Source: Clostridioides difficile ATCC 9689 = DSM 1296
GTDB lineage: Bacteria > Bacillota > Clostridia > Peptostreptococcales > Peptostreptococcaceae
Direction of reading: 5' to 3'
Length of the DNA stretch: 64,000 nt
Assembly: GCF_001077535.1 (NCBI RefSeq)
Contig: NZ_CP011968.1
Span: 62,001 to 126,000, forward strand
Below, in pieces: positions 33,449-45,769 of the stretch. The notes beneath the pieces were generated by a model. The model was not told the origin of the DNA and ran no database searches. It worked only from the letters and a program-made list of their open reading frames with translations. Made by a program: the position numbers and the translations under genes. How positions within the stretch are numbered: the stretch's first letter is position 1; every line of letters starts with the position of its first letter.

Positions 33449-36400
33449 ATGCCACATCCTGTCACGATAGGTAAAAGAACTAGAATGAGCTTTTCTAAAA
33501 TTAAGGAAATAGCTGATGTGCCAAATCTTATAGAAATTCAAGTAGATTCCTATGAGTGGTTTTTAAAAGAAGGTTTAAAAGAAGTGTTTGATGATATTTC
33601 ACCAATAGAAGATTATACTGGTAATCTTATATTGGAATTTGTCGACTATTCTCTAGATGATAAACCAAAGTACGATATAGAAGAGTGTAAAGAGAGAGAT
33701 GCTACATATTGTGCACCTCTAAAGGTTAAGGTAAGACTTATAAATAAAGAAACAGGTGAGATAAAAGAACAAGAAGTGTTTATGGGTGACTTCCCTTTAA
33801 TGACAGAAAGAGGAACTTTCGTTATAAATGGAGCAGAAAGAGTTATAGTAAGTCAATTAGTTAGATCTCCTGGTGTTTACTATGCGGAAGAAAGAGATAA
33901 AACAGGTAAGAGATTGATTTCATCTACTGTAATTCCTAATAGAGGAGCATGGTTAGAATATGAAACAGATTCTAATGATGTAATATCTGTAAGAGTTGAT
34001 AGAACAAGAAAACAACCAGTTACAGTTTTACTTAGAGCTTTAGGAATAGGAACAGATGCAGAGATAATTGACCTTTTAGGAGAAGATGAGAGATTATCTG
34101 CTACATTAGAAAAAGATAATACTAAGACAGTAGAAGAAGGTCTTGTAGAGATATACAAAAAATTAAGACCAGGTGAACCTCCTACTGTAGAAAGTGCATC
34201 ATCTTTATTAAATGCTTTATTCTTTGACCCAAAAAGATATGACCTAGCAAAAGTTGGTAGATATAAATTCAATAAGAAACTTGCTTTATGTTATAGAATA
34301 ATGAATAAAATTTCAGCAGAAGACATAATAAATCCAGAAACTGGAGAAGTATTTGTAAAAGCTGGAGAAAAAATAAGCTATGATTTGGCTAAAGCCATAC
34401 AAAATGCAGGTATAAATGTAGTAAATCTACTAATGGATGATGATAAAAAAGTTAGAGTTATAGGAAATAATTTTGTGGATATTAAGTCTCACATTGATTT
34501 TGACATAGATGATTTAAACATAAAAGAAAAAGTACATTATCCAACTTTAAAAGAAATTTTAGATGGATATAGTGATGAAGAAGAAATAAAAGAGGCTATA
34601 AAATCAAGAATTAAAGAACTTATACCAAAACATATATTATTAGATGATATAATAGCTTCAATAAGTTATGAGTTCAATATATTCTATAATATAGGAAATA
34701 TTGATGATATAGATCACCTAGGAAACAGAAGAATAAGATCTGTAGGTGAATTGTTACAAAATCAAGTTAGAATTGGTCTTTCAAGAATGGAAAGAGTTAT
34801 AAAAGAAAGAATGACGGTTCAAGATATGGAAGCTATAACGCCTCAAGCGTTAGTTAACATAAGACCAGTTTCAGCTGCAATAAAAGAATTTTTTGGTAGT
34901 TCTCAGTTATCTCAGTTCATGGATCAAACAAATCCTCTATCTGAGTTAACGCATAAGAGAAGATTATCAGCCCTTGGGCCTGGAGGTCTTTCAAGAGAAA
35001 GAGCTGGATTCGAAGTGCGTGACGTTCACCATTCACACTATGGTAGAATGTGTCCAATAGAGACTCCAGAGGGACCAAATATCGGTCTTATAAACTCTCT
35101 AGGAACTTATGCAAAAATAAATGAATTTGGATTTATAGAATCACCATATAGAAAATTTGATAAAGAAACATCAACAGTTACTGATGAAATACATTATTTA
35201 ACTGCTGACGAAGAAGATTTATTCGTAAGAGCTCAGGCAAATGAGCCATTAACAGAAGATGGTAAATTCGTAAACCATAGAGTTGTTTGTAGAACTGTAA
35301 ATGGTGCTGTTGAAATGGTTCCTGAAAGTAGAGTAGATTACATGGATATATCTCCTAAGCAGGTTGTATCTGTTGCCACTGCTATGATACCTTTCTTAGA
35401 AAATGATGATGCCAACCGTGCCCTTATGGGAGCGAACATGCAGCGTCAGGCAGTGCCTCTAGTTAGAAGAGAAGCACCAATTATAGGAACTGGTATAGAA
35501 TACAGAGCAGCAAAAGACTCTGGAGCAGTTGTTGTTGCTAGAAATTCTGGTATAGCAGAAAGAGTAACAGCAGATGAAATAATTATAAAAAGAGAAGATG
35601 GAAACAGAGATAGATATAATCTACTTAAGTTTAAACGTTCAAACTCAGGTACTTGTATAAATCAAACACCTATAATAAATAAGGGTGACCAGATAATAAA
35701 AGGTGATGTTATAGCAGATGGTCCAGCAACTGATTTAGGAGAAGTTGCACTTGGAAGAAACTGTCTTATAGCATTCATGACTTGGGAAGGTTATAACTAC
35801 GAGGATGCTATATTAATAAATGAAAGATTAGTTAAAGAAGATAGATTATCAACAATTCATATAGAAGAATATGAATGTGAAGCTAGAGATACAAAACTAG
35901 GGCCAGAGGAAATAACTAGAGATATACCTAATGTTGGAGATAGTGCAATTAAGAACTTAGATGACAGAGGTATAATAAGAATAGGTGCAGAAGTAGACTC
36001 AGGTGATATATTAGTTGGTAAAGTAACTCCAAAAGGAGAAACTGAACTTACTGCTGAAGAAAGATTACTTCGTGCAATATTTGGAGAAAAGGCTAGAGAA
36101 GTTAGAGATACTTCACTTAAAGTGCCTCATGGTGAATCTGGTATAATAGTTGATGTAAAAGTATTTACTAGAGAAAATGGAGATGATTTATCTCCAGGAG
36201 TAAATGAATTAGTAAGATGCTATATAGCTAAAAAGAGAAAAATAAAAGTTGGAGATAAAATGGCTGGTCGTCATGGTAATAAAGGGGTTATATCAAGAGT
36301 ATTACCTGAAGAAGATATGCCATTCATGGAAAATGGAACACCACTAGACATAATACTTAACCCACAAGGTATACCATCACGTATGAACATTGGTCAGGTT

Positions 36401-37165
36401 TTAGAAGTTCATTTAGGACTTGCTGCTAAGACATTAGGATGGTATGTAGCAACATCAGTATTCGATGGTGCTAATGAGTATGACATAATGGATGCTCTTG
36501 AAGAAGCTGGGTATCCTAGAGATGGTAAATTAACTTTATATGATGGTAGAACAGGTGAGTCTTTTGACAACAGAATAACTGTTGGATATATGTACTACTT
36601 GAAACTACATCACTTAGTAGATGAAAAACTACATGCAAGAAGTACTGGACCATACTCATTAGTTACTCAACAGCCACTAGGTGGTAAAGCACAATTTGGT
36701 GGACAAAGATTTGGAGAGATGGAGGTTTGGGCTCTGGAAGCATATGGAGCTGCTCACATACTTCAAGAAATACTTACTGTTAAGTCTGATGACGTTGTAG
36801 GTCGTGTTAGAACATATGAAGCTATAGTTAAAGGTGAAAATATACCTGAACCAGGAATCCCAGAATCATTTAAGGTTCTTATAAAAGAACTTCAAAGTTT
36901 ATGCTTAGATGTAAAAGTATTGACAGATGAAGACCAAGAAATAGAAGTAAGAGAATCTGTGGATGAAGATGATACAATAGGTGAATTTGAGCTAGATGTT
37001 GTAAATCATATGGGAGAAGTTGAAGAAAGTAATATAATAGAAGAAATTGAAGATGATTTTGCAGAAAATGCAGAAGATGAGGATATAGAGAATTTAGAAG
37101 AATTCACTGAAGATGATTTATTTGAAGAAGAAATAGATTTTGATAGTGATGACTTTGATATGTAA
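33449..37165 (+). CDS. rpoB: RNA polymerase beta subunit
   Basis: 1238 residues. All main beta regions are present, including the rifampicin region [20 protein letters not shown], where His502 and Arg505 are the sensitive-type residues. The C-terminal clamp part ends near residue 1159; residues 1160-1238 form a strongly acidic tail of repeated Glu/Asp with a final D-F-D-M. The ATG follows GAGAGGTGA. rpoC starts 41 bases downstream on the same transcript. Confidence 0.98.
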   Translation: MPHPVTIGKRTRMSFSKIKEIADVPNLIEIQVDSYEWFLKEGLKEVFDDISPIEDYTGNLILEFVDYSLDDKPKYDIEECKERDATYCAPLKVKVRLINKETGEIKEQEVFMGDFPLMTERGTFVINGAERVIVSQLVRSPGVYYAEERDKTGKRLISSTVIPNRGAWLEYETDSNDVISVRVDRTRKQPVTVLLRALGIGTDAEIIDLLGEDERLSATLEKDNTKTVEEGLVEIYKKLRPGEPPTVESASSLLNALFFDPKRYDLAKVGRYKFNKKLALCYRIMNKISAEDIINPETGEVFVKAGEKISYDLAKAIQNAGINVVNLLMDDDKKVRVIGNNFVDIKSHIDFDIDDLNIKEKVHYPTLKEILDGYSDEEEIKEAIKSRIKELIPKHILLDDIIASISYEFNIFYNIGNIDDIDHLGNRRIRSVGELLQNQVRIGLSRMERVIKERMTVQDMEAITPQALVNIRPVSAAIKEFFGSSQLSQFMDQTNPLSELTHKRRLSALGPGGLSRERAGFEVRDVHHSHYGRMCPIETPEGPNIGLINSLGTYAKINEFGFIESPYRKFDKETSTVTDEIHYLTADEEDLFVRAQANEPLTEDGKFVNHRVVCRTVNGAVEMVPESRVDYMDISPKQVVSVATAMIPFLENDDANRALMGANMQRQAVPLVRREAPIIGTGIEYRAAKDSGAVVVARNSGIAERVTADEIIIKREDGNRDRYNLLKFKRSNSGTCINQTPIINKGDQIIKGDVIADGPATDLGEVALGRNCLIAFMTWEGYNYEDAILINERLVKEDRLSTIHIEEYECEARDTKLGPEEITRDIPNVGDSAIKNLDDRGIIRIGAEVDSGDILVGKVTPKGETELTAEERLLRAIFGEKAREVRDTSLKVPHGESGIIVDVKVFTRENGDDLSPGVNELVRCYIAKKRKIKVGDKMAGRHGNKGVISRVLPEEDMPFMENGTPLDIILNPQGIPSRMNIGQVLEVHLGLAAKTLGWYVATSVFDGANEYDIMDALEEAGYPRDGKLTLYDGRTGESFDNRITVGYMYYLKLHHLVDEKLHARSTGPYSLVTQQPLGGKAQFGGQRFGEMEVWALEAYGAAHILQEILTVKSDDVVGRVRTYEAIVKGENIPEPGIPESFKVLIKELQSLCLDVKVLTDEDQEIEVRESVDEDDTIGEFELDVVNHMGEVEESNIIEEIEDDFAENAEDEDIENLEEFTEDDLFEEEIDFDSDDFDM

Positions 37166-37206
37166 ATTTAATTAATGTAAATCTCAAATAGAAGGGAGAG
37201 AACTCC

Positions 37207-40200
37207 TTGTTTGAATTAAACAATTTCGAGTCGATAAAAATAGCATTGGCTTCTCCAGAAAAAATAAGACAATGGTCTAGGGGAGAAGTTAAAAAGCCAG
37301 AAACTATAAATTACCGTACTTTAAAACCAGAAAAAGATGGTCTTTTCTGTGAAAGAATATTTGGACCACAAAAAGACTGGGAGTGCCACTGTGGTAAATA
37401 TAGAAGAGTTAGATATAAAGGTGTAGTTTGTGATAGATGTGGAGTAGAAGTAACTAAATCAAAAGTAAGAAGAGAGAGAATGGGACATATAGAGCTAGCT
37501 GCTCCTATGTCTCACATCTGGTACTTCAAAGGTATACCAAGTAGAATGGGACTTTTACTTGATATGTCACCAAGATCGTTAGAAAAAATATTATACTTTG
37601 CCTCATATGTGGTAGTTGATCCAGGAGAGACTGGATTAAACGAAAAACAATTGCTTACAGAAAAAGAATACAGAACTGCTCTTGAAAAGTATGGATATAC
37701 TTTTACTGTAGGAATGGGTGCTGAAGCTGTAAAGACATTACTACAAAATATAGATTTAGAGCAACAAAGTAAAGACCTAAGAGCAGAGTTAAAAGATAGT
37801 ACAGGGCAGAAGAAAGTTAGAACAATAAGAAGATTAGAAGTTGTAGAGGCATTTAAAAAGTCTGGAAATAAACCAGAATGGATGATTTTAGATGCAATAC
37901 CAGTAATACCACCAGATTTAAGACCAATGGTACAACTTGATGGTGGAAGATTTGCGACTTCAGACCTAAATGATTTATATAGAAGAGTTATAAATAGAAA
38001 CAATAGACTTAAAAGATTATTAGAGCTTGGAGCTCCAGATATAATTGTAAGAAATGAAAAAAGAATGCTTCAAGAAGCTGTTGATGCATTGATAGATAAT
38101 GGTAGAAGAGGTAGACCTGTAACAGGACCTGGAAATAGACCACTTAAATCTTTATCAGATATGTTAAAAGGTAAGCAAGGTCGTTTCCGTCAAAACTTAC
38201 TTGGTAAGCGTGTTGACTACTCAGGACGTTCTGTTATAGTTGTTGGACCAGAACTTAAATTTTATCAATGTGGACTTCCAAAGAAGATGGCATTAGAATT
38301 ATTCAAGCCATTTGTTATGGATAAATTAGTTAAAGAAGGTTATGCACATAATATAAAAAGTGCGAAATCTATAGTAGAAAAAGTTAAGCCAGAAGTTTGG
38401 GATGTTTTAGAAGATGTTATAAAAAGTCATCCAGTTCTTCTTAACCGTGCACCGACTCTACATAGATTAGGTATACAAGCATTTGAACCAATCTTAGTTG
38501 AAGGTAAGGCTATAAAACTACATCCTCTTGTATGTACAGCTTATAATGCAGACTTTGATGGTGACCAAATGGCAGTTCATGTACCTTTATCAGTAGAAGC
38601 ACAAGCAGAAGCAAGATTCTTAATGCTTTCTGTAAATAATATACTTGCTCCTAAAGATGGTTCACCTATAACTACTCCATCTCAGGATATGGTTTTAGGT
38701 TGCTATTATCTAACAATAGAAGCCCAAGATGGAGCTAAAGGAACAGGTATGGTATTTAAAGACTTTAATGAACTATTACTTGCTTATTACAATAAATCAG
38801 TTCATCTACATGCATTAGTGAAACTTAAGGTAACACTTGAAGATGGAAGAAGTTCATTGGTTGAAAGTACTGTTGGTAGATTTATATTTAATGAAAATAT
38901 ACCTCAAGACTTAGGTTTTGTAGATAGAAAAGAAAATCCATTTGCACTTGAAGTTGATTTCTTAGCAGATAAAAAATCTCTTGGTAAAATAATAGATAAA
39001 TGCTTTAGAAAACACGGAAATACAGAAACAGCTGAATTACTAGATTATATAAAAGCTCTAGGATTTAAATATTCTACATTAGGTGGCATAACAGTTGCTG
39101 TTGATGATATGAGTGTCCCAGAAGAAAAGAAAGTATTTATAGCTGAGGCAGAAGCTAAAGTTGATAAGTATGAAAAAGCATACAGAAGAGGTCTAATCTC
39201 TGATGAAGAAAGATATGAAAAAGTTATAGAGACATGGACAGAAACAACTGATAAAGTTACTGATGCTCTTATGGGTGGACTAGATAGATTAAATAATATA
39301 TATATAATGGCACATTCAGGAGCCAGAGGTTCTAAAAACCAAATTAGACAGCTGGCAGGTATGCGTGGTCTTATGGCAAATGCATCTGGTAAAACAGTTG
39401 AGATACCAGTTAAATCTAATTTCCGTGAAGGTTTATCAGTACTAGAATACTTTACATCTTCACATGGTGCCAGAAAAGGTCTTGCCGATACAGCTATACG
39501 TACAGCTGAATCTGGATATTTAACAAGAAGACTTGTTGATGTAAGTCAAGATGTTATTGTAAGGGAAATAGATTGTGGAACAGAAGATACTACAGAGATT
39601 TATGCTATAAAAGAAGGAAATGAAGTTATAGAAGAGATATATGATAGAATTGTAGGAAGATATACTATAGACCCTATATTAAATCCTGAAACTGGAGAAG
39701 TTATAGTTGAGGCTGATTCAATGATACAAGAAGATGAAGCAGAAACTATAGTAGCTTTAGGAATTGAAAAAATTAGGATAAGAACAGTTCTTAACTGTAA
39801 AACTAATCATGGAGTTTGTTCTAAGTGTTATGGTAGAAACTTGGCAACAGGAAAAGAAGTTAATATAGGTGAAGCAGTTGGTATAATAGCAGCTCAATCT
39901 ATCGGTGAGCCGGGTACTCAGCTTACAATGCGTACATTCCATACTGGAGGAGTTGCAGGAGCTGATATAACTCAAGGTCTACCAAGGGTTGAAGAATTAT
40001 TTGAAGCTAGAAAACCAAAAGGATTAGCTGTAATAACTGAAGTATCTGGTAGAGTTGAAATTGATGAAACAGGAAAGAGAAAAGAAGTAAATGTAATACC
40101 AGAAGAAGGCGAGACTCAAACATATGTAATTCCATATGGTTCTAGATTAAAAGTTAAGCAAGGTCAAATGCTAGAGGCTGGAGACCCTCTAACACAAGGA

Positions 40201-40692
40201 TTTATAAATCCTCATGATATAGTAAGAGTAAATGGTGTTAAGGGAGTTCAAGAATATATAGTTAAAGAAGTTCAAAGAGTGTATAGACTTCAAGGGGTTG
40301 ATGTTAATGATAAGCATATAGAAGTTATAGTAAGACAAATGCTATCTAAAGTAAAAGTTGAAGACCCAGGAGATACAGATTTATTGCCAGGTGGATATGA
40401 AGATGTATTAACATTCAATGAATGTAATAAAGATGCTATAGATAAAGGTCTAAGACCAGCAGTTGCTAAAAGAGTTTTACTTGGTATAACTAAAGCATCT
40501 CTTGCAACTGATTCATTCTTATCAGCAGCTTCTTTCCAAGAAACAACAAGAGTATTAACAGAGGCAGCAATAAAAGGTAAAGAAGACCACTTAATAGGAC
40601 TTAAAGAAAATGTTATATTAGGTAAGTTAATACCAGCAGGAACAGGAATGAAGAAATATAGAAATATAGCTGTTGAAAAAATTGAAGATTAA
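37207..40692 (+). CDS. rpoC: RNA polymerase beta-prime subunit
   Basis: 1161 residues, starting with TTG at 37207 after GAAGGGAG. The N-terminal zinc ribbon uses Cys60, Cys62, Cys75 and Cys78. The catalytic magnesium triad Asp449, Asp451 and Asp453 lies in N-A-D-F-D-G-D-Q. A second cysteine cluster is near [11 protein letters not shown], and the trigger loop region [13 protein letters not shown] is intact. TTG start codons are weak, which may help set the beta/beta-prime ratio. Confidence 0.98.
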   Translation: MFELNNFESIKIALASPEKIRQWSRGEVKKPETINYRTLKPEKDGLFCERIFGPQKDWECHCGKYRRVRYKGVVCDRCGVEVTKSKVRRERMGHIELAAPMSHIWYFKGIPSRMGLLLDMSPRSLEKILYFASYVVVDPGETGLNEKQLLTEKEYRTALEKYGYTFTVGMGAEAVKTLLQNIDLEQQSKDLRAELKDSTGQKKVRTIRRLEVVEAFKKSGNKPEWMILDAIPVIPPDLRPMVQLDGGRFATSDLNDLYRRVINRNNRLKRLLELGAPDIIVRNEKRMLQEAVDALIDNGRRGRPVTGPGNRPLKSLSDMLKGKQGRFRQNLLGKRVDYSGRSVIVVGPELKFYQCGLPKKMALELFKPFVMDKLVKEGYAHNIKSAKSIVEKVKPEVWDVLEDVIKSHPVLLNRAPTLHRLGIQAFEPILVEGKAIKLHPLVCTAYNADFDGDQMAVHVPLSVEAQAEARFLMLSVNNILAPKDGSPITTPSQDMVLGCYYLTIEAQDGAKGTGMVFKDFNELLLAYYNKSVHLHALVKLKVTLEDGRSSLVESTVGRFIFNENIPQDLGFVDRKENPFALEVDFLADKKSLGKIIDKCFRKHGNTETAELLDYIKALGFKYSTLGGITVAVDDMSVPEEKKVFIAEAEAKVDKYEKAYRRGLISDEERYEKVIETWTETTDKVTDALMGGLDRLNNIYIMAHSGARGSKNQIRQLAGMRGLMANASGKTVEIPVKSNFREGLSVLEYFTSSHGARKGLADTAIRTAESGYLTRRLVDVSQDVIVREIDCGTEDTTEIYAIKEGNEVIEEIYDRIVGRYTIDPILNPETGEVIVEADSMIQEDEAETIVALGIEKIRIRTVLNCKTNHGVCSKCYGRNLATGKEVNIGEAVGIIAAQSIGEPGTQLTMRTFHTGGVAGADITQGLPRVEELFEARKPKGLAVITEVSGRVEIDETGKRKEVNVIPEEGETQTYVIPYGSRLKVKQGQMLEAGDPLTQGFINPHDIVRVNGVKGVQEYIVKEVQRVYRLQGVDVNDKHIEVIVRQMLSKVKVEDPGDTDLLPGGYEDVLTFNECNKDAIDKGLRPAVAKRVLLGITKASLATDSFLSAASFQETTRVLTEAAIKGKEDHLIGLKENVILGKLIPAGTGMKKYRNIAVEKIED

Positions 40693-40714
40693 TAGCATAT
40701 AGAGTAAAGAAATC

Positions 40715-40743
40715 TTGACAACCATTATTTGTGGTGTTAAAAT
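40715..40743 (+). promoter_or_regulatory. Promoter of the rpsL-rpsG-fusA operon
   Basis: TTGACA at 40715-40720 and TAAAAT at 40738-40743 are 17 bases apart, 23 bases after rpoC. It gives a leader of about 230 bases. Confidence 0.75.
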
Positions 40744-40749
40744 AGTAAA

Positions 40750-40964
40750 GTGTGTTGTTTAAAAGTACACTAAGGGCTTGAACAAGTTCTTAGTGACTTT
40801 TAGATGGCAATAAATGAGAACTAAAAAGCATCAAGCTAGAAAAGTGCTAATATCACATATTTATGTGTTATAGACATTAAATTGTAAGTAACGAATGTTA
40901 CAATCAGTCAGTATGAATATTCATATTGATGTAGTTGGCGGTCACTGATAAGATCGAAAATTTG
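40750..40964 (+). other. Structured leader of the str operon
   Basis: The untranslated leader before rpsL holds a hairpin with CACTAAG...CTTAGTG arms (about 40768-40796) and a smaller AATATTCATATT-type palindrome near 40915-40928. I could not match it to a known ribosomal leader family. Confidence 0.45.
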
Positions 40965-40980
40965 GAAGGAGGTGCAGATG

Positions 40981-41403
40981 ATGCCAACAATTAACCAATT
41001 AGTTCGTAAAAGTAGAAAAGCGCTAGAGAAGAAATCTACTGCTCCAGCATTACAAAAAGGTTACAACTCTTTAAATAAGAAAGTAACTGACGCTAGTGCC
41101 CCACAAAAAAGAGGGGTTTGTACTTCAGTAAAAACAGTTACTCCTAAGAAGCCTAACTCAGCTTTAAGAAAAGTTGCCAGAGTTAGATTAACTAATGGTA
41201 TAGAAGTTTCTGCTTATATACCAGGAGAAGGACACAACTTACAAGAGCATAGTGTTGTTCTTATAAGAGGAGGAAGAGTAAAAGACCTTCCAGGGGTTAG
41301 ATACCATATACTAAGAGGTACTCTAGATACAGCAGGTGTTGATAAGAGAAGACAATCAAGATCTAAATACGGTGCGAAGAGACCTAAAGAAGCTAAAAAG
41401 TAA
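40981..41403 (+). CDS. rpsL: Ribosomal protein S12 (uS12)
   Basis: 140-residue decoding-centre protein. The streptomycin-related stretch T-P-K-K-P-N-S is at 54-60 with lysines intact, as in sensitive strains; the second one, near G-R-V-K-D-L-P-G-V, is also normal. I start at ATG 40981 for the canonical M-P-T-I-N-Q-L; AAGGAGGTG lies upstream and the ATG at 40978 is too close to it. rpsG follows after 123 bases. Confidence 0.96.
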   Translation: MPTINQLVRKSRKALEKKSTAPALQKGYNSLNKKVTDASAPQKRGVCTSVKTVTPKKPNSALRKVARVRLTNGIEVSAYIPGEGHNLQEHSVVLIRGGRVKDLPGVRYHILRGTLDTAGVDKRRQSRSKYGAKRPKEAKK

Positions 41404-41526
41404 AAACAATTAATGATTGATTATAGTTCGGTGCTTTAAATATATATATATTTACGGCATCACGGCATTAAATGATTTATGTCGAGTACCTATGATTTAA
41501 GTTAAATAATTAAGGAGGGAAGCGAA

Positions 41527-41997
41527 ATGCCAAGAAAAGGTAATATTCCAAAAAGAGAAGTTTTACCAGATCCTATGTATGGGAGTAAGGTAGTTACTAA
41601 ATTAATAAATAATCTAATGGTAGACGGAAAAAAAGGAAAGTCTCAAAGAATAGTTTATGATGCTTTCGCAATTGTTGCTGAAAAGACAGGAGAAGAAGCT
41701 TTAGAAGTATTTAATAAAGCAATGGATAATATAATGCCTGTTTTAGAAGTAAAAGCAAGAAGAGTTGGTGGGGCAAACTACCAAGTGCCAATCGAAGTTA
41801 GACCTGAAAGAAGACAAACATTAGGTTTAAGATGGCTAGTAAAATATACTAGAGCTCGTGGAGAAAAAGGAATGGTTGAAAAGCTAGCTAAAGAGATAAT
41901 GGACGCAGCTAACAACACTGGAGCTTCAGTTAAGAAAAAAGAAGATACTCATAAAATGGCAGAAGCTAATAAAGCATTTGCTCATTACAGATGGTAG
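41527..41997 (+). CDS. rpsG: Ribosomal protein S7 (uS7)
   Basis: 156 residues, the usual length. It organizes the 30S head by binding the 3' domain of 16S rRNA and contacts E-site tRNA. M-P-R-K-G and the P-I-E-V-R-P-E-R-R motif are diagnostic. AAGGAGGGA precedes the ATG. fusA starts 48 bases on. Confidence 0.97.
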   Translation: MPRKGNIPKREVLPDPMYGSKVVTKLINNLMVDGKKGKSQRIVYDAFAIVAEKTGEEALEVFNKAMDNIMPVLEVKARRVGGANYQVPIEVRPERRQTLGLRWLVKYTRARGEKGMVEKLAKEIMDAANNTGASVKKKEDTHKMAEANKAFAHYRW

Positions 41998-42045
41998 GAT
42001 ATATAGATATCTTATAAAATTGAGGATATCATAAGGAGGATAACC

Positions 42046-44112
42046 ATGGCTAGAAAGTTTCCTTTGGAAAGAACTAGGAATATAGGAATCATGGCTCATA
42101 TAGATGCAGGAAAAACTACTACTACAGAAAGAATCCTGTTTTATACTGGGCAAACTCATAAAATAGGAGAAACTCATGAAGGAGCTTCTCAAATGGACTG
42201 GATGGAGCAAGAAAAGGAAAGAGGTATAACAATAACTTCTGCCGCTACTACTGCTTCATGGAAAGACCATAGAATAAACATAATAGATACTCCTGGACAC
42301 GTGGACTTCACAGTTGAGGTTGAAAGATCTCTAAGAGTTCTTGACGGTTCAGTTGCTGTATTCTGTGCAAAAGGTGGGGTTGAGCCTCAATCAGAAAATG
42401 TATGGAGACAAGCTGAAACTTATGGAGTACCTAGAATAGCTTTTGTAAATAAAATGGATATATTAGGTGCAGATTTCTACAATGTTGTAAGCATGATGAA
42501 ATCTAGATTAAATTCTAATGCAGTTCCTATGCAATTACCAATAGGTAAAGAAGATTCATTTATAGGTATAATAGACTTATTAAAAATGGATGCTGTTATA
42601 TACAAAGACGACCTAGGGGTTGAAATGGAAGAAACAGATATACCAGAAGATATGAAAGAATTAGCTGCTGAGTGGAGAGAAAAATTAGTTGAATCAGTAG
42701 CTGAAACTGATGAAGAATTAATGATGAAATACCTTGAAGGTGAAGAACTTACTATAGATGAATTAAAAGTTGCTATAAGAAAAGCTACTATAGCTTGTGA
42801 AATGAACCCAGTTTTCTGTGGTACAGCTTATAGAAACAAAGGTGTTCAGTTAGTAATAGATGCAGTTTTAGATTACTTACCAGCGCCAACTGATATACCA
42901 GCTATAAAAGGTATATTAGCAGATGGAGAAGAAGCTGAAAGACATTCTTCTGATGAAGAGCCATTCTCTGCATTAGCATTCAAAATAATGACTGACCCAT
43001 TCGTTGGAAAACTAGCGTTCTTCAGAGTTTATTCTGGAACATTAGAATCAGGTTCTTATGTTTTAAATGCAACTAAGAATAAGAGAGAAAGAATTGGTCG
43101 TATATTACAAATGCATGCTAATACAAGAGAAGAAATAACTAAAGTGTATGCTGGAGATATAGCAGCAGCAGTAGGATTAAAAGATACTACTACTGGAGAC
43201 ACATTATGTGACCCTGCTAATCCAATAATACTTGAATCTATGGAATTCCCTGAGCCAGTTATATCTGTTGCTATAGAACCAAGTTCTAAAGCAGCTCAAG
43301 AAAAAATGGGTATAGCTCTTCAAAAATTAGCTGAAGAAGACCCAACTTTCACAGTTAAGACTGACCAAGAAACAGGACAAACTATAATATCTGGTATGGG
43401 TGAATTACACTTAGAGATAATAGTAGATAGATTATTAAGAGAATTTAAAGTAGAAGCTAAAGTTGGTGCACCACAAGTTGCATATAGAGAGACTATAACT
43501 CAACCAGTTGATGTTGAATACAAGTACTCTAAGCAATCAGGTGGTAGAGGACAATACGGTCACGTTAAGATTAGAGTTGCTCCTCAAGAGCCAGGTGAAG
43601 GATACAAATTCACAAACAAAACTGTTGGTGGATCAGTACCAAAAGAATATGTTGGTCCAGTTGACATGGGTATACAAGGAGCTATGCAATCTGGTATAGT
43701 TGCTGGATATCCAGTTGTAGACGTTGCTGTTGAGTTATATGATGGTTCTTACCATGAGGTTGACTCTTCTGAGATGGCGTTTAAGATGGCTGGTTCAATG
43801 GCATTCAAAGATGCTATGAAGAAAGGTAATGCAGTTCTTTTAGAGCCTTACTTCAAAGTAGAAGTTGTTACTCCAGAAGATTACATGGGAGATGTTATGG
43901 GTGACTTAAACTCAAGAAGAGGATTAATCCAAGGTATGGAAGCTAGAAGTGGTGCACAAGTTATAAATGCATTCGTTCCACTTTCAGAAATGTTTGGATA
44001 CTCAACAGACCTAAGATCTTCAACTCAAGGTCGTGCAACTTACACAATGATATTCGATCACTATGAGCAAGTTCCAGCTTCAGTTGCTAAGAAAATAGCT
44101 GAAGGAAAATAA
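42046..44112 (+). CDS. fusA: Elongation factor G
   Basis: 688-residue translocase GTPase. The P-loop is A-H-I-D-A-G-K-T at 17-24, with D-T-P-G-H-V-D and N-K-M-D following, and all five domains are present to the C-terminal E-G-K. It catalyses tRNA-mRNA translocation and ribosome recycling and is the target of fusidic acid. ATAAGGAGG precedes the ATG. tufB follows after 92 bases containing a perfect palindrome. Confidence 0.98.
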   Translation: MARKFPLERTRNIGIMAHIDAGKTTTTERILFYTGQTHKIGETHEGASQMDWMEQEKERGITITSAATTASWKDHRINIIDTPGHVDFTVEVERSLRVLDGSVAVFCAKGGVEPQSENVWRQAETYGVPRIAFVNKMDILGADFYNVVSMMKSRLNSNAVPMQLPIGKEDSFIGIIDLLKMDAVIYKDDLGVEMEETDIPEDMKELAAEWREKLVESVAETDEELMMKYLEGEELTIDELKVAIRKATIACEMNPVFCGTAYRNKGVQLVIDAVLDYLPAPTDIPAIKGILADGEEAERHSSDEEPFSALAFKIMTDPFVGKLAFFRVYSGTLESGSYVLNATKNKRERIGRILQMHANTREEITKVYAGDIAAAVGLKDTTTGDTLCDPANPIILESMEFPEPVISVAIEPSSKAAQEKMGIALQKLAEEDPTFTVKTDQETGQTIISGMGELHLEIIVDRLLREFKVEAKVGAPQVAYRETITQPVDVEYKYSKQSGGRGQYGHVKIRVAPQEPGEGYKFTNKTVGGSVPKEYVGPVDMGIQGAMQSGIVAGYPVVDVAVELYDGSYHEVDSSEMAFKMAGSMAFKDAMKKGNAVLLEPYFKVEVVTPEDYMGDVMGDLNSRRGLIQGMEARSGAQVINAFVPLSEMFGYSTDLRSSTQGRATYTMIFDHYEQVPASVAKKIAEGK

Positions 44113-44151
44113 TTTAAAAATAATTAATAATATAAATATAAAAAATAATCA

Positions 44152-44179
44152 GCTAGATGAGAGATATCTCTCATCTAGC
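44152..44179. repeat. Perfect 28-base palindrome before tufB
   Basis: Bases 44152-44165 are the exact reverse complement of 44166-44179. As RNA this is a 14-bp hairpin ending 11 bases before the tufB ribosome-binding site. No T run follows, so it is not a classical terminator; a processing or stability element is more likely. Confidence 0.85.
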
Positions 44180-44204
44180 ACAAGATAAAGGGAGGAAATT
44201 CAAA

Positions 44205-45398
44205 ATGGCTAAAGCTAAATACGAAAGAACAAAACCTCATGTTAATATAGGGACAATAGGACACGTAGACCACGGTAAAACTACATTAACAGCAGCAATA
44301 ACAAAAACATTATATGACAGATATCAATTAGGAGAAGCAGTAGATTTCGCAAACATAGATAAAGCTCCAGAAGAAAGAGAAAGAGGAATCACAATATCAA
44401 CAGCACACGTTGAGTATGAAACACCAAATAGACACTATGCACACGTTGACTGCCCAGGACATGCTGACTACGTTAAGAACATGATAACAGGAGCAGCACA
44501 AATGGACGGAGCAATATTAGTTTGTTCAGCAACAGATGGACCAATGCCACAAACAAGAGAGCATATACTATTATCAAGACAAGTTGGAGTACCATATATA
44601 GTAGTATTCTTAAACAAATGTGACATGGTAGATGATGAAGAGTTATTAGAGTTAGTAGAGATGGAAGTAAGAGATTTATTAACAGAATATGATTTCCCAG
44701 GAGATGACACTCCAATAGTAAGAGGTTCAGCATTAATGGCATTAGAAGATCCAAAGAGCGAGTGGGGAGATAAGATAGTAGAATTATTCGAGCAAATAGA
44801 TGAGTATATACCAGCTCCAGAGAGAGATACAGATAAACCATTCTTAATGCCAGTAGAGGACGTATTCTCAATCACAGGAAGAGGAACAGTTGCAACAGGA
44901 AGAGTGGAAAGAGGAGTACTAAAAGTACAAGACGAAGTAGAATTAGTAGGATTAACAGAAGCACCAAGAAAAGTAGTAGTAACAGGAGTAGAGATGTTCA
45001 GAAAATTATTAGACCAAGCACAAGCAGGGGATAATATAGGAGCATTATTAAGAGGAGTACAAAGAAACGAGATAGAAAGAGGACAAGTACTAGCAAAGAC
45101 TGGATCAGTAAAGGCACACACAAAGTTTACAGCAGAAGTATATGTACTTAAAAAAGAAGAAGGTGGAAGACATACACCATTCTTTGATGGATATAGACCA
45201 CAATTCTATTTCAGAACAACAGACGTAACAGGAGCTTGTAAGTTACCAGAAGGAATAGAGATGGTAATGCCTGGAGATAACGTAACAATGGAAGTAGACT
45301 TAATAAACTCAATAGTTGTAGAAGAGGGATTAAGATTCTCAATAAGAGAAGGTGGAAGAACAGTAGCTTCAGGAGTTGTTGCTACAATAATAGAGTAA
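44205..45398 (+). CDS. tufB: Elongation factor Tu (copy B)
   Basis: The same 397-residue EF-Tu as tufA at 27013-28206. The coding sequences differ at four positions that I found, all synonymous. The identity continues about 18 bases upstream through the GGGAGG ribosome-binding site and, with two changes, about 28 bases past the stop. The start is ATG 44205; the ATG at 44157 lies in the palindrome and would add 16 residues foreign to EF-Tu. The fusA-tufB order is the ancestral str operon arrangement. Confidence 0.98.
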
Positions 45399-45428
45399 TC
45401 CTTTACTAAACTAATGGATTTAATATAA

Positions 45429-45457
45429 AAAAAAGAGGGGGTAACTCCTCTCTTTTT
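45429..45457 (+). terminator. Intrinsic terminator after tufB
   Basis: A GAGAGGAG-type stem (AAAGAGGGGG with CTCCTCTCTTTT) around GTAA, followed by a T run. Similar to, but not the same as, the tufA terminator. Confidence 0.8.
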
Positions 45458-45466
45458 TGTTTTTTG

Positions 45467-45495
45467 TTGACAAGTAGCGCTAAAGCATATATACT
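45467..45495 (+). promoter_or_regulatory. Promoter of the S10-spc-alpha operon
   Basis: TTGACA at 45467-45472 and TATACT at 45490-45495 are 17 bases apart, directly after the tufB terminator. Confidence 0.75.
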
Positions 45496-45769
45496 AAACT
45501 AGTGCCTTGAGACAGATTAACAATCAAGTTTAAGGTTATGATGTTGTAATAGAAAATAAAATTGAAAAAAACAGAAAAAAAACTTGAAAAAATGTAACAG
45601 ATGATATAGAATATAATAGTGTGCTTGAGAGATTAAGAAAATAATAATTAAATCCTAGTGAAATACGAACTGATATCGATTTAAAAGTTACAACACACCC
45701 GGAGCAGTGTATCGGTATTGGTTGTACGCAACTTGAAAATTAAACACGTGATAAAGGAGGGAAAACAAA

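Larger units (their letters stand above)
45399..45769. other. Intergenic region before the S10 operon
   Basis: 371 bases holding the tufB terminator (45429-45457), a strong promoter (45467-45495), and a long leader of about 270 bases before rpsJ. In the leader, GTTACAAC (near 45687) can pair with GTTGTACGCAAC (near 45720), and ACAC with GTGT inside it. No gene is present. Confidence 0.6.

Noticed and set aside
44157-44204. 16-codon N-terminal extension of tufB
   Set aside because: The upstream ATG lies in the palindrome; the true ribosome-binding site and start match tufA exactly at 44205.
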